A stretch of DNA of 64,000 nucleotides. Origin: Streptomyces sp. DSM 15324 (lineage in GTDB: Bacteria > Actinomycetota > Actinomycetes > Streptomycetales > Streptomycetaceae). The DNA is taken from positions 834,700-898,699 of the forward strand of contig NZ_KQ949024.1 in the NCBI RefSeq assembly GCF_001514285.1. Reading direction: 5' to 3'. Below are positions 8,886 through 17,636 of this stretch, piece after piece (within the stretch, counting starts at the first letter, position 1; each line of letters starts with the position of its first letter). The notes below the pieces were generated by a model, which was given only the letters and a program-made list of their open reading frames with translations, ran no database searches and had not been told where the DNA came from. The position numbers were made by a program, and so were the translations under genes.

Positions 8886-9690
8886 GGGCGGCACCTCTTT
8901 CGCGGGTGATGCGGACCTCTTCGCCGAGGGACTCCCAGATCTCCCGGTAGATCTCGATGAACCGCGGCTCCAGGCGCACCGACTCGACCTTGCGCGGGCG
9001 CGGCAGGTCGATGTCGAAGACCTGCTTCACGGTGGCCGGCCCGGCGGTCATGACCACGACCTTGTCGGCCAGTGCGATGGACTCCTCCAGATCGTGGGTG
9101 ACGAACACGACCGAGGCGCCCGTGCCCTCCCACAGCTCCAGGAGCTCGTCCGACATCAGCGCCCGCGTCTGCACGTCGAGTGCCGAGAACGGCTCGTCCA
9201 TGAGCAGGATCTCGGGGTCGTTGACGAAGGTGGCGGCGAGGGCGACGCGCTTGCGCTGGCCTCCGGAGAGCTGGTGTGGGTAACGGTCCTCGAAGGCGGC
9301 GAGCCCGACCCGGGCCAGCCATTCGCGGGCCTTCTCCTTGGCTTCCGCCTTGGCCACGCCGCGGAAGCGGGGGCCCGCCATGACGTTGGACAGGACCGTG
9401 CGCCAGGGGAACGTGGCGTCCTGCTGGAAGACGAAGCCGACCTTGTCGCCGACCCCGCGCACCGACTGCCCGGCGACCAGCACCTCGCCCCGGGTCGGCT
9501 CCTCCAGCCCGCTGACCAGGGTCAGCGTGGTCGACTTACCGCAGCCGGTGGGGCCGACGACGGCCACGAACTCGCCGCGCCCGACGGTGAGGTCGAGGTC
9601 CCGGACGGCCGTGTGCAGACCTCCCGAGGGGGTCCTGAAGACCTTGCTCGCGCCCCGCAGCTCGATGGCGGGGCTGGTGTGTGCGCTCAT
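8875..9690 (-). CDS. ABC transporter ATP-binding protein, SsuB/TauB-like
   Basis: 271 aa ATPase of the nitrate/sulfonate/taurine family. Walker A is GPTGCGKST (about 44-52), the Q loop is in FVFQQDATFPWRTV, the signature is LSGGQRKR, Walker B is ILLMDEPFSALD and the switch His is in VFVTHDLEES. The ATG at 9690 is chosen because the family starts just before IELRGASKVF; the frame runs open to 9762 without useful sequence. It is the promoter-proximal gene of the operon, divergent from the orphan regulator at 9852 with 161 bases between them. Confidence 0.92.
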   Translation of the reverse strand: MSAHTSPAIELRGASKVFRTPSGGLHTAVRDLDLTVGRGEFVAVVGPTGCGKSTTLTLVSGLEEPTRGEVLVAGQSVRGVGDKVGFVFQQDATFPWRTVLSNVMAGPRFRGVAKAEAKEKAREWLARVGLAAFEDRYPHQLSGGQRKRVALAATFVNDPEILLMDEPFSALDVQTRALMSDELLELWEGTGASVVFVTHDLEESIALADKVVVMTAGPATVKQVFDIDLPRPRKVESVRLEPRFIEIYREIWESLGEEVRITRERGAAHVA

Positions 9691-9767
9691 GGCCGGGGAC
9701 GGTAGAGGTGAGCCGGGACACGGCATCAGCCTTGTGGGCGCATGCGCTTCTTTTGCTTGCAAGAGGC

Positions 9768-9797
9768 TGTTGTGCTCGTTTTGCGCGCGCTACAACA
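9768..9797. promoter_or_regulatory. Inverted repeat between ABC operon and orphan regulator
   Basis: TGTTGT at 9768-9773 faces ACAACA at 9792-9797 across an 18-base spacer, inside the 161-base divergent promoter region. A separate perfect palindrome, GCGCATGCGC, lies at 9738-9747. The position suits an operator acting on both directions. Being six-base arms, the repeat could be chance. Confidence 0.3.
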
Positions 9798-9851
9798 ACG
9801 GAGCCGAAACATGGGCTTTACGCCCACCAGGCCTTGAGGGAAAGAGGCCCG

Positions 9852-10544
9852 ATGATTGACGTCCTGGTCGTGGACGACGACTTCCGCGTCGCCGAGATAA
9901 ACGCCAAGTACGTGGGAAAGGTTCCCGGCTTCCGGGTGGCCGCCCGCGCGCACAGTGCCGCCCAGGCGCTGGCGACCGTGCAGCGCGGCAGCATCGACCT
10001 GGTCCTGCTCGACCACTATCTTCCCGACGGGACAGGTCTGGAGCTGGTGCACCGGATGCGGGAGCAGGGTCAGGGCACCGACGTCATCATGATCACGGCG
10101 GCCGGCGACGTCACCACCGTGCAGACCGCCATGCGCCTGGGGGCTCTGCACTACCTGGTGAAACCGTTCACCTTCGCCGCGCTGCGCACCCGGCTCGACT
10201 CCTACGCCGCCCTGCGCCGCACCGTGGACCGGGTCGGCGGCCGGGGTGTCGCCGGCCAGGAGCAGGTCGACCGGATCTTCGGCGCCCTGCGCACCACGTC
10301 GGTCCCGTCCTCCCCGGGCCTGCCGACCGGCCACTCGGAACCGACCACGGACCTGATCTGCACCGTCCTGCACCGCGCCGACCACCCGCTGTCGGCCCAT
10401 GAGGTCGCCGCCGAGACCGGTCTGAGCCGCTCGACCGCGCAGCGCTACCTCCGCCACCTGGAGCAGGCCGGCCGCCTGCGCCTCTCCCTCAAGTACGGTG
10501 ACACCGGCCGCCCGGAACACCGCTATGCCTGGGTGGCCCCGTAG
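9852..10544 (+). CDS. Orphan response regulator, CitB/DcuR type
   Basis: 230 aa. The receiver has VVDDD, the phospho-Asp in LVLLDHYLPDGTG and the Lys in YLVKPF; the C-terminal HTH is LSAHEVAAETGLSRSTAQRY. It resembles the regulator at 6149 along its whole length (both end KYGD.GRPEHRY.W), so they look like a duplication. No kinase adjoins it, so it may be driven by the kinase at 4482 or act unphosphorylated. The ATG at 9852 follows AAAGAGG. It faces the symporter gene, 122 bases away; that gap contains a 16-base imperfect direct repeat at 10641-10656 and 10665-10680. Confidence 0.92.
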   Translation: MIDVLVVDDDFRVAEINAKYVGKVPGFRVAARAHSAAQALATVQRGSIDLVLLDHYLPDGTGLELVHRMREQGQGTDVIMITAAGDVTTVQTAMRLGALHYLVKPFTFAALRTRLDSYAALRRTVDRVGGRGVAGQEQVDRIFGALRTTSVPSSPGLPTGHSEPTTDLICTVLHRADHPLSAHEVAAETGLSRSTAQRYLRHLEQAGRLRLSLKYGDTGRPEHRYAWVAP

Positions 10545-10666
10545 CGGTCCGGAGCCGCCCGGTGTGCTGACCTACGCCCGCGACCGTCGTACGTCCTACG
10601 AGGGCGACCTTCGCACGGTCTTCGATGCCCACCGCGCCCAGGTCGTACGGCGCCCGGCCCGCGTGG

Positions 10667-12259
10667 TCATACGGCGCCCGCCCCCGTCAGCGACCGCACC
10701 TCGGTCTCCGCGTGCTTCGCTTCGTCGGCGGCCTCGGTCGAGGTGACCGTGCCCAGCCATCCCGCGAGGAAGCCCAGCGGGATCGAGACCACTCCGGGGT
10801 TCTGGAGCGGGAAGTACTGGAAGTCCACGCCGGGGAAGAGCGACTCGGGGCTGCCCGACACCACCGGTGACAGCACCACCAGCAGCAGCGCCGGCACCAG
10901 CCCGCCGTACACCGCCCACACCGCGCCCCGCGTGGTGAAACCGCGCCAGAACAGGGAGTAGAGCAGCACCGGAAGATTCGCGGACGCCGCGACCGCGAAC
11001 GCCAGTCCCACCAGGAACGCGACGTTGAGATCGCGGGCCAGCAGCCCCAGGGCGATCGCGATCACACCGATGCCGACGGCGGCGATCCGCGCCACCGTCA
11101 CCTCGCTGCGGGCCTTCGCCCCACGGGCGCGCAAGGAGGCGTACAGGTCGTGCGCCACCGACGCGGAGGAGGCCAGCGTGATCCCGGCGACCACGGCGAG
11201 GATCGTCGCGAACGCGATCGCCGCCACGAACGCGAACAGCACCGTGCCGCCCGTCGAGTCGGCTCCGCCGCCCAGGTCGAGGGCGAGGAGCGGAACCGCG
11301 GTGTTCCCGGCCACGTTCGACGCGCGCACCGTCTCCGGTCCGAGGATCGCCGCCGCACCGAACCCGAGGACGATCGTCATCAGATAGAAGCCGCCGATGA
11401 GCCCGATCGCCCAGACCGTGGACCGCCGCGCGGCCCGCGCGGTCGGCACCGTGTAGAAACGCGAGAGAATGTGCGGCAGACCCGCCGTGCCCAACACCAG
11501 CGCCAGGCCGAGGCTGATGAAGTCGAGGCGGGCGGTCCAGTCCCCGCCGTACTTCAGCCCGGGCGCGAGGAACGCGGCACCGTGACCGCTGCGCTCGGCC
11601 GCCGTGAGCAGCAGCCGGTCGAAGTCCCCGTGGAAACGCACCAGCACGAGCACCGTGAGGGCGATCGTGCCGCACAGCAGGAGCACCGCCTTCACGATCT
11701 GGATCCATGTGGTGGCCCGCATCCCTCCCAACGACACATAGATCACCATCAGCGCCCCGACCCCGATGACGGCCCACGCCCGGGCCGCCTCCCCGGTGTT
11801 CCCCAGCAGGAGGGCGACCAGGCTGCCCGCGCCGACCATCTGCGCCACCAGGTACAGCACGGACACAGTGACCGAGGAGGTGCCCGCCGCGATCCGCACC
11901 GGCCGCTCGCTCATCCGGGCCGCGACGACGTCGGCGAGCGTGAACCGTCCGCAGTTGCGCACCAGTTCGGCGACGAGGAACAGCACCACCAGCCAGGCCA
12001 CCAGAAACCCGACCACGTAGAGCAGCCCGTCGTAGCCGAAGAGGGCGATGAGACCCGCGACACCGAGGAAGGAAGCGGCCGACATGTAGTCGCCCGCGAT
12101 GGCAAAACCATTTTCCATCGGGGAGAACAACCGTCCTCCCGCGTAGAACTCCTCCGCCGACCCGTGCCGGTTGCGACTCACCCAGGTCGTGATCCCCAGG
12201 GTGACCGCGACGAAGGCGCTGAACAGCGCCAACGCCAGCGCCTGATGGTGTCCGGTCAC
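10667..12259 (-). CDS. Sodium:solute symporter, cation/acetate (ActP)-like
   Basis: 530 aa membrane protein of the sodium:solute symporter family with about 13 hydrophobic segments. The N-terminal pattern (TTWVSRNRHGSAEEFYAGGR, then MENGFAIAGDYMSAASFLG) and the internal GTAGLPHILSRFYTV are those of acetate/pyruvate symporters of the ActP/MctC group. The GTG at 12259 overlaps the end of the DUF485-type gene by four bases, the usual actP-yjcH type of pairing. It is the last gene of a five-gene minus-strand run that includes a two-component system, which may control it. Likely substrate: a short monocarboxylate such as acetate, by family. Confidence 0.9.
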   Translation of the reverse strand: MTGHHQALALALFSAFVAVTLGITTWVSRNRHGSAEEFYAGGRLFSPMENGFAIAGDYMSAASFLGVAGLIALFGYDGLLYVVGFLVAWLVVLFLVAELVRNCGRFTLADVVAARMSERPVRIAAGTSSVTVSVLYLVAQMVGAGSLVALLLGNTGEAARAWAVIGVGALMVIYVSLGGMRATTWIQIVKAVLLLCGTIALTVLVLVRFHGDFDRLLLTAAERSGHGAAFLAPGLKYGGDWTARLDFISLGLALVLGTAGLPHILSRFYTVPTARAARRSTVWAIGLIGGFYLMTIVLGFGAAAILGPETVRASNVAGNTAVPLLALDLGGGADSTGGTVLFAFVAAIAFATILAVVAGITLASSASVAHDLYASLRARGAKARSEVTVARIAAVGIGVIAIALGLLARDLNVAFLVGLAFAVAASANLPVLLYSLFWRGFTTRGAVWAVYGGLVPALLLVVLSPVVSGSPESLFPGVDFQYFPLQNPGVVSIPLGFLAGWLGTVTSTEAADEAKHAETEVRSLTGAGAV

Positions 12260-12825
12260 GACGCTCCACTCCTCGCCCCGCGTGTCAGTTCCTGTGTGTC
12301 CCAGCGCAGTTCGAGTGCGGCGCGGTCCCGGCGCAGCCGCGCGTGCCGCGCATAGGCCCAGGTGAGCAGGAACGTCGTGAGGAACTGGCCGAGACCCGCG
12401 AGCAGCGCCACGTTCACCGCGCCCACCACCGGCCGCGCCATGAACCCCGGCGCGGCCGTCGCGGTCACGACATAGGCCACGTACCAGAGGAAGAACCCCG
12501 CGCTCGCCGGCCCGACGAACCTCCGATAGCGGCCGCGCACCTCCTGGAACGCGGCACTGCGCTGCACCTCGAGATACACCTGCGCCGCCGCCACGGCCCC
12601 GTCCTCGCGCTCCCTGCGTGCCGCCGGCACCTCGGTCCCGCGAGTGCCCGCCGGGGCCGTCGTCCCCGGTTCGCCCCAGCCCGACGCGAGCGCGTCGTAC
12701 CAGGGGTCCTCGTAGCGCACCTCGCGCGGCGCCTCGACGAACTCCGGGTCCCGGCCCTGCTGGTGCTCGCCGGATCTCTCAGGGCCGTCCCCACCGCCGC
12801 GGGCACGGCCATCGCTTGACTGCAT
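12256..12825 (-). CDS. DUF485 domain membrane protein (YjcH-like)
   Basis: 189 aa. The first 80 or so residues are polar and disordered; the C-terminal half has the DUF485 pattern FQEVRGRYRRFVGPASAGFF followed by two membrane helices. DUF485 proteins are small partners of ActP-type symporters, and here the stop overlaps the symporter GTG by four bases. The ATG at 12825 is used; a TTG two codons upstream is less likely. The polar extension is longer than in the E. coli homologue, as is common in Streptomyces. Confidence 0.87.
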   Translation of the reverse strand: MQSSDGRARGGGDGPERSGEHQQGRDPEFVEAPREVRYEDPWYDALASGWGEPGTTAPAGTRGTEVPAARREREDGAVAAAQVYLEVQRSAAFQEVRGRYRRFVGPASAGFFLWYVAYVVTATAAPGFMARPVVGAVNVALLAGLGQFLTTFLLTWAYARHARLRRDRAALELRWDTQELTRGARSGAS

Positions 12826-12904
12826 GCCCAAGGATGGACAGATCGGGAAGACCCCCGGATCTCCTTCCCCGTCTCCTTCACCCCATCAGGTGACGAAAGA
12901 CCAC

Positions 12905-13588
12905 CTATCGCGTCGGCGGCCGGACCAGCCCTTTTGCGAAGGCGTAACGCACCGCCTGCGCACGGTCCTTGAGCCCTGTCTTGGTGAACATGTTGTTGAT
13001 ATGGGTCTTCACCGTCGCCGTGGACACCTGGAGCCGACGGGCGATCTCCTGGTTGCTGAGGCCCTCGGCGATCAGCGTCAGCACCTCCGTCTCCCGTGCG
13101 GTGAGCCCGTCCGGCGGAGTGGCGGGGGCAACCGGTTCCGGCTCGGGCGCCGACAGCCGATCCAGCAGCCGCCCCTGCACGCGCGGCGACAGCCCCGCGT
13201 CCCCGGACAGCACACTGTGCACGGCCCGCACGATCTCGTCCCCGCCGGCGTCCTTGGTGAGATAGCCCCGCGCCCCCGCCTGAAGGGCCGGGAACAGGGA
13301 CGCGTCGTCCGCGTACGTCGTGAGCACCACGACCTGCGTCCCGGGGTGCTCGGCCCGGATCCGCCGGGTCGCCTCCACCCCGTCGCACCGCGGCATCCGC
13401 AGATCCATCAGCACCACGTCCGGCGCGAGTTCCGCGACGAGCCGCACGGCCTCGTCTCCGTCCCCGGCGGCCCCCACCACCTCGATTCCGGACAGCAGCC
13501 CGAGCAGCATCACGATGCCCTCCCGGACGACGGTCTGATCGTCGGCGACCACCACCCTGGCCGGCTTCCGCTCCGCCGTCTCCGTCAT
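12905..13588 (-). CDS. Response regulator, NarL/FixJ family
   Basis: 227 aa. Receiver domain (about 10-125) with VVADDQ, phospho-Asp in VVLMDLRMPRCDG, TTYADD and the Lys of GYLTKDAG. The C-terminal LuxR-type HTH is LTARETEVLTLIAEGLSNQE followed by VKTHINNMFTKTGLKDRAQA. Its ATG overlaps the kinase stop by four bases, so it is the cognate regulator. The DUF485-symporter pair follows 79 bases downstream on the same strand and is the nearest plausible target. Confidence 0.94.
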   Translation of the reverse strand: MTETAERKPARVVVADDQTVVREGIVMLLGLLSGIEVVGAAGDGDEAVRLVAELAPDVVLMDLRMPRCDGVEATRRIRAEHPGTQVVVLTTYADDASLFPALQAGARGYLTKDAGGDEIVRAVHSVLSGDAGLSPRVQGRLLDRLSAPEPEPVAPATPPDGLTARETEVLTLIAEGLSNQEIARRLQVSTATVKTHINNMFTKTGLKDRAQAVRYAFAKGLVRPPTR

Positions 13589-14736
13589 ACCGGCACCCTC
13601 AGCGTCACCACGAACCCTTCCTCGTCCGGTCCGGCCTCCAGCGACCCGCCCATCAGCTCGGCGCGCTCGCGCATCCCCTGCAGACCGTACCCGCCGTCGG
13701 CCTCGGCGAGTTCACCGGGCGCACCCCCCGAGTCCCGCACGTCCAACGTCACTTCATGGGTGCCGTACGCCAGCCGCACCCTCACCTTGGCGCCGGGCGC
13801 GTGCTTGCGGACGTTGGTCAGGGCCTCCTGGGCGACCCTGCGCACGGCCTGCGACGCCTCGGCCGACAGCGCTCTGCGGTCACCCGCGACGGTGACCTCG
13901 GCACCGTCGGCCGCCCGGACCAGGTCGGTCAGGAAGTCCTCGAGCGGCGTCAGATCGCCGCGGAGCGCGGAGAGGGCGTGTCGGGTCTCGTCGAGGCCGT
14001 CGCGGGCCATCCCCCGGGCCGCCACGACCCGTTCGAGGATCTGCTCGCGGTCCGCTCCTCTCTCGATCAGCAGCCGGGCCGCTTCCAGATGCACCAGTTG
14101 CGCCGAGAGGCTGTGGGCCAGCACGTCGTGGATCTCCCGGGCGATCCGGGCCCGCTCGGCGAGCGCGGCCGACTCCGCTTCCGCGAGCCGCGCCGCCCGC
14201 TCCTGGGCGAGCAGCCGCTGGGCGTTGCCGCGGGCCTCTGCGTCCAGGCGCAGGGTGTATCCCGCGAGAGCCATCCCGCCGACCGTCGCGGCCGTGGTCA
14301 GCCATACGTCGTCGTCGACCGCGGCGTACGCGGCGAGCGCCACCGAGGCGACGGGGAGCGCCGCGGCCAGGGGCATCCGCTCCAGCACCGCGATGCAGCA
14401 ACCGCACCACACGACGACTGCCAGTTCCCGGAATCCCACGGCCTGGGCCGCGACGGCGAGCCCCAGCAGGAGGAGAACGACGGCCATCGACGGCCACAGT
14501 CGATGCTGGAGCGTGGTCCGCCAGAAGGACCAGGCCAATCCGCCGGTCACAAGGACTCCCACGGCTCCGGCCACCGCGACCCAGCCGTGCACCCGGGTGT
14601 CGTGGAAGGCGCCCCACAGGAGGATTCCGAGAAGCAACAGGCGCACCGCCCAGGCGAGCAGGCGCCGGGGAGCCGTCGTCCCCTGCCGGCTCAGCGCCTC
14701 CCGAGAGGGCCAGCGCATCCAGGCGTTCTCCGTCAC
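13585..14736 (-). CDS. Sensor histidine kinase, NarL-partner (HisKA_3) type
   Basis: 383 aa. About five to six membrane segments make up residues 30-170, without a large extracytoplasmic domain, so it probably senses a membrane or intramembrane signal. The dimerisation and phosphorylation motif is AERARIAREIHDVLAHSLSA (His about 207) and the HATPase domain has RVAQEALTNVRKHAP and DVRDSG with GYGLQGMRERA. GTG 14736 has a good ribosome site (GGAAGG) and overlaps the stop of the upstream DUF1453-type gene (GTGA). An in-frame GTG at 14751 is less well spaced. Confidence 0.92.
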   Translation of the reverse strand: MTENAWMRWPSREALSRQGTTAPRRLLAWAVRLLLLGILLWGAFHDTRVHGWVAVAGAVGVLVTGGLAWSFWRTTLQHRLWPSMAVVLLLLGLAVAAQAVGFRELAVVVWCGCCIAVLERMPLAAALPVASVALAAYAAVDDDVWLTTAATVGGMALAGYTLRLDAEARGNAQRLLAQERAARLAEAESAALAERARIAREIHDVLAHSLSAQLVHLEAARLLIERGADREQILERVVAARGMARDGLDETRHALSALRGDLTPLEDFLTDLVRAADGAEVTVAGDRRALSAEASQAVRRVAQEALTNVRKHAPGAKVRVRLAYGTHEVTLDVRDSGGAPGELAEADGGYGLQGMRERAELMGGSLEAGPDEEGFVVTLRVPV

Positions 14737-15257
14737 ACGCGCTCCTTCCACGTGGTCCGGACCGTGTGCTCACCGTACGCCGGGCCCGGCACCGTGCTCC
14801 TGTCCAGACGCCGCGCGCGCCGGATGAGGATCCCGGAGCGGACCAGCAGGGTGCCCGCCAGCGCCAGCAGCAGGGCCGAGCTGTTCTGGTGGACGCCGAA
14901 CAGCGCGCCCAGGGCGAACAGACCCGCGCGCAGACTTATGCCGAGGACCCAGACGCCCACGCTGGACCTGGTGCTCTTGCTCCACACCGCGCCGTCCGAC
15001 TCCACCCCTATGCGGGTGGTCCAGGCCCAGCCGATTCCCGTGGCGAGGCCGACCAGCAGTTCCGCGCCGAGGATCACGGCCGAGGCGGAAAAGTGGTGAG
15101 CGTCGAGCAGGTGGGGCTCGCGCAGGGCGACGACAGCCAGGACCACGGGCAGGAGCCACCAGCGCCGGTCGGTGTCGACGCGGCTCGCACCGACCTGGCG
15201 CACGATCACCAGCGCGGCGACCGCCACGATCACCAGTGCGTCGATCAGCGCGGACAT
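14733..15257 (-). CDS. DUF1453-type (CcdC-like) membrane protein
   Basis: 174 aa with about five hydrophobic segments, starting ALIDALVIVAVAALVIVRQV, and a basic C-terminal tail (RRARRLDRS). The pattern resembles DUF1453 integral membrane proteins of actinobacteria, which often sit beside NarL-type two-component genes. The ATG at 15257 follows GGAGG four bases upstream; the adjacent GTG at 15260 is too close to it. Its stop overlaps the kinase GTG, so it belongs to the signalling unit and may be an accessory sensor. Function is unknown. Confidence 0.75.
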   Translation of the reverse strand: MSALIDALVIVAVAALVIVRQVGASRVDTDRRWWLLPVVLAVVALREPHLLDAHHFSASAVILGAELLVGLATGIGWAWTTRIGVESDGAVWSKSTRSSVGVWVLGISLRAGLFALGALFGVHQNSSALLLALAGTLLVRSGILIRRARRLDRSTVPGPAYGEHTVRTTWKERV

Positions 15258-15442
15258 CACGCCTCCGTGAGCGAGAAGGAGTGGCGGCAGCGAGCGCTGC
15301 CGACGCCTTCGACGCTACGGATTCGCGCAGGTCGGCGGATCGGAGCCAGGGTGGATCATGGGTGGAACCGCCCGGTGAGGGAGCTCCACCCCTGGTTGGA
15401 GGGTCCGCCTGAGCCTGCACCGACGGGGACACGGAGACGCGC

Positions 15443-15481
15443 CGACGGGGACTGGATTCCTCCCGGAACCAGCCCCCGTCG
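15443..15481 (-). terminator. parE terminator hairpin
   Basis: A long stem: CGACGGGG at 15443-15450 pairs with CCCCGTCG at 15474-15481, CTGG with CCAG inside it, then TTCC/GGAA around a TCCC loop, with one mismatch and one bulge. It begins 32 bases past the parE stop and separates parE from the DUF1453-kinase operon. Confidence 0.75.
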
Positions 15482-15512
15482 TGCCGATGTTCCTGCGGGC
15501 CCGGCCCGCCGG

Positions 15513-17636
15513 CTACGCGTCGATGCGTGACCGGTCGAGGGTCGCCGCCGAGCTGGAGATGAACTCCTTGCGGGGGGCGACGTCGTTACCCATGAGCAGA
15601 TCGAACACCTGCTCGGCCGCCTCCAGGTCGGACAGGTTGATACGGCGCAGGGTGCGGTGGCGGGGGTCCATCGTCGTCTCGGCCAACTGGTCGGCGTCCA
15701 TCTCACCGAGACCCTTGTACCGCTGGATGGAGTCCTTGTACCGGACGCCCTTGCTCTGGAACTCCATGAGCTTGTCGCGCAGCTCGCGGTCCGAGTACGT
15801 GTACACGTACTTGTCCTGACCCCGCTTGGGCTGGACGAGCTCGATGCGGTGCAGCGGCGGCACCGCGGCGAACACCCGGCCGGCCTCGACCATCGGCCGC
15901 ATGTAGCGGTGGAACAGCGTCAGCAGCAGGGTCCGGATGTGGGAGCCGTCCACATCGGCGTCGGTCATCATGATGATCTTGCCGTAGCGGGCGGCGTCGA
16001 TGTCGAAGGTGCGCCCGGAGCCGGCCCCTATGACCTGGATGATCGCGCCGCACTCGGCGTTCTTCAGCATGTCGGTGACGGACGACTTCTGGACGTTGAG
16101 GATCTTGCCGCGGATCGGCAGCAGCGCCTGGAACTCGGAGTTCCGGGCCAGCTTGGCGGTGCCGAGCGCGGAGTCCCCCTCGACGATGAACAGCTCGCTG
16201 CGGTCGACGTCGTCGCTGCGGCAGTCGGCGAGCTTGGCGGGCAGCGAGGAGGATTCCAGGGCCGTCTTGCGGCGCTGCGCGTCCTTGTGCTGACGGGCCG
16301 CGATGCGGGTCCGGGCGGCGGCGACCGCCTTCTCCATGACGACGCGGGCCTGGGCCGCCGCGTCGCGCTTGGTGGAGGTCAGGAACGCCTTGAGCTCCTT
16401 GGAGATCACCGTGTTCACGATGCGCCGGGCCGCCGAGGTGCCGAGGACCTCCTTGGTCTGACCCTCGAACTGGGGTTCGGCGAGGCGGACGGTGACGACC
16501 GCGGTCAGACCTTCCAGGGCGTCGTCCTTGACGATGTCGTCCTCGGCGACGCGCAGCATCTTCTTGGTACGCAGGACCTCGTTCAGGGTGCCGGTGACGG
16601 CCGTCTCGAAGCCGGCGACATGCGTGCCCCCCTTGGGGGTGGCGATGATGTTCACGAAGGACTTGAGGGTCGTGTCGTAGCCCGTGCCCCACCGCATCGC
16701 GACATCCACTTCGAGCTCGCGGGTGACCTGTGTGGGGGTCATCTGCCCGTGCTCGTCCAGGACCGGGACGGTCTCCCTGAAGGTGCCCTGGCCGGTGAAG
16801 CGGAGGACGTCGCAGACGGCCTTGTCGGTGGCCAGATACTCACAGAACTCGCTGATGCCGCCGTCGAAGCGGAAGGACTCCTCGCCCTTGCTGCCGCCCT
16901 CGCCGAGGCCGTACTCGTCGCGGACGACGATGGTCAGGCCGGGTACGAGGAACGCGGTCTGGCGGGCGCGCTGGTGGAGGTTCTCCAGGGAGAGCCTGGC
17001 GTCCTTGAGGAAGATCTGGCGGTCGGCCCAGTACCGCACCCGCGTGCCGGTGCGTGTCCTGGCGATCTTCTTGGCCTTGCGCAGGCCGCCCTGGGCCTCG
17101 AACTTCGCGTCGGGGCCTTCCCCGGCGAAGGCGCCCGGCACCCCGCGCCGGAAGCTGATCGCGTGGGTGTGTCCACTGCGGTCCACCTCCACGTCGAGGC
17201 GGGCGGAGAGGGCGTTGACGACCGAGGCGCCCACACCGTGCAGACCGCCGGACGCGGCGTAGGAGCCGCCGCCGAACTTGCCGCCGGCGTGCAGCTTGGT
17301 CATGACGACCTCGACGCCGGAGAGGCCGGTCTTGGGTTCGACGTCGACGGGGATGCCCCGGCCGTTGTCGCGCACCTCGACCGAGGCGTCGTCGTGGAGG
17401 ATCACCTCGATGTGGTCGCAGTAGCCCCCGAGGGCCTCGTCCACGGAGTTGTCGATGATCTCCCACAGGCAGTGCATCAGTCCCCGGCTGTCGGTGGATC
17501 CGATGTACATGCCGGGGCGCTTCCGCACGGCCTCGAGGCCCTCGAGGACGAGCAGGTGCCGCGCGGTGTAGTTGGAACCGTCCCGGTCTGCTCCTGCCAG
17601 CAGCGCAGTGGACGGCACGGACGTTTCGGCGGTCAC
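15513..17636 (-). CDS. parE: DNA topoisomerase IV subunit B (second GyrB-type protein)
   Basis: 707 aa ATPase subunit of topoisomerase IV, which with ParC unlinks replicated chromosomes. The GHKL ATPase domain shows IDNSVDEALGG and GGLHGVGASVVNALS; the TOPRIM domain shows the metal-binding EGDSALG and DADVDGSHI. The ending GLGEMDADQLAETTMDP is conserved in GyrB/ParE. GTG 17636 is preferred, with GAGGAG upstream; the frame extends a further 34 codons without family sequence. ParE rather than GyrB is called because gyrB normally lies next to gyrA near the origin, while this copy is beside hrdB, where Streptomyces carry the second gene. Confidence 0.93.
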   Translation of the reverse strand: MTAETSVPSTALLAGADRDGSNYTARHLLVLEGLEAVRKRPGMYIGSTDSRGLMHCLWEIIDNSVDEALGGYCDHIEVILHDDASVEVRDNGRGIPVDVEPKTGLSGVEVVMTKLHAGGKFGGGSYAASGGLHGVGASVVNALSARLDVEVDRSGHTHAISFRRGVPGAFAGEGPDAKFEAQGGLRKAKKIARTRTGTRVRYWADRQIFLKDARLSLENLHQRARQTAFLVPGLTIVVRDEYGLGEGGSKGEESFRFDGGISEFCEYLATDKAVCDVLRFTGQGTFRETVPVLDEHGQMTPTQVTRELEVDVAMRWGTGYDTTLKSFVNIIATPKGGTHVAGFETAVTGTLNEVLRTKKMLRVAEDDIVKDDALEGLTAVVTVRLAEPQFEGQTKEVLGTSAARRIVNTVISKELKAFLTSTKRDAAAQARVVMEKAVAAARTRIAARQHKDAQRRKTALESSSLPAKLADCRSDDVDRSELFIVEGDSALGTAKLARNSEFQALLPIRGKILNVQKSSVTDMLKNAECGAIIQVIGAGSGRTFDIDAARYGKIIMMTDADVDGSHIRTLLLTLFHRYMRPMVEAGRVFAAVPPLHRIELVQPKRGQDKYVYTYSDRELRDKLMEFQSKGVRYKDSIQRYKGLGEMDADQLAETTMDPRHRTLRRINLSDLEAAEQVFDLLMGNDVAPRKEFISSSAATLDRSRIDA

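Noticed and set aside
9691..9851. TPP riboswitch upstream of the SsuA/THI5-type ABC operon
   Set aside because: The conserved CTGAGA and CCTGATC elements are absent on the minus strand.
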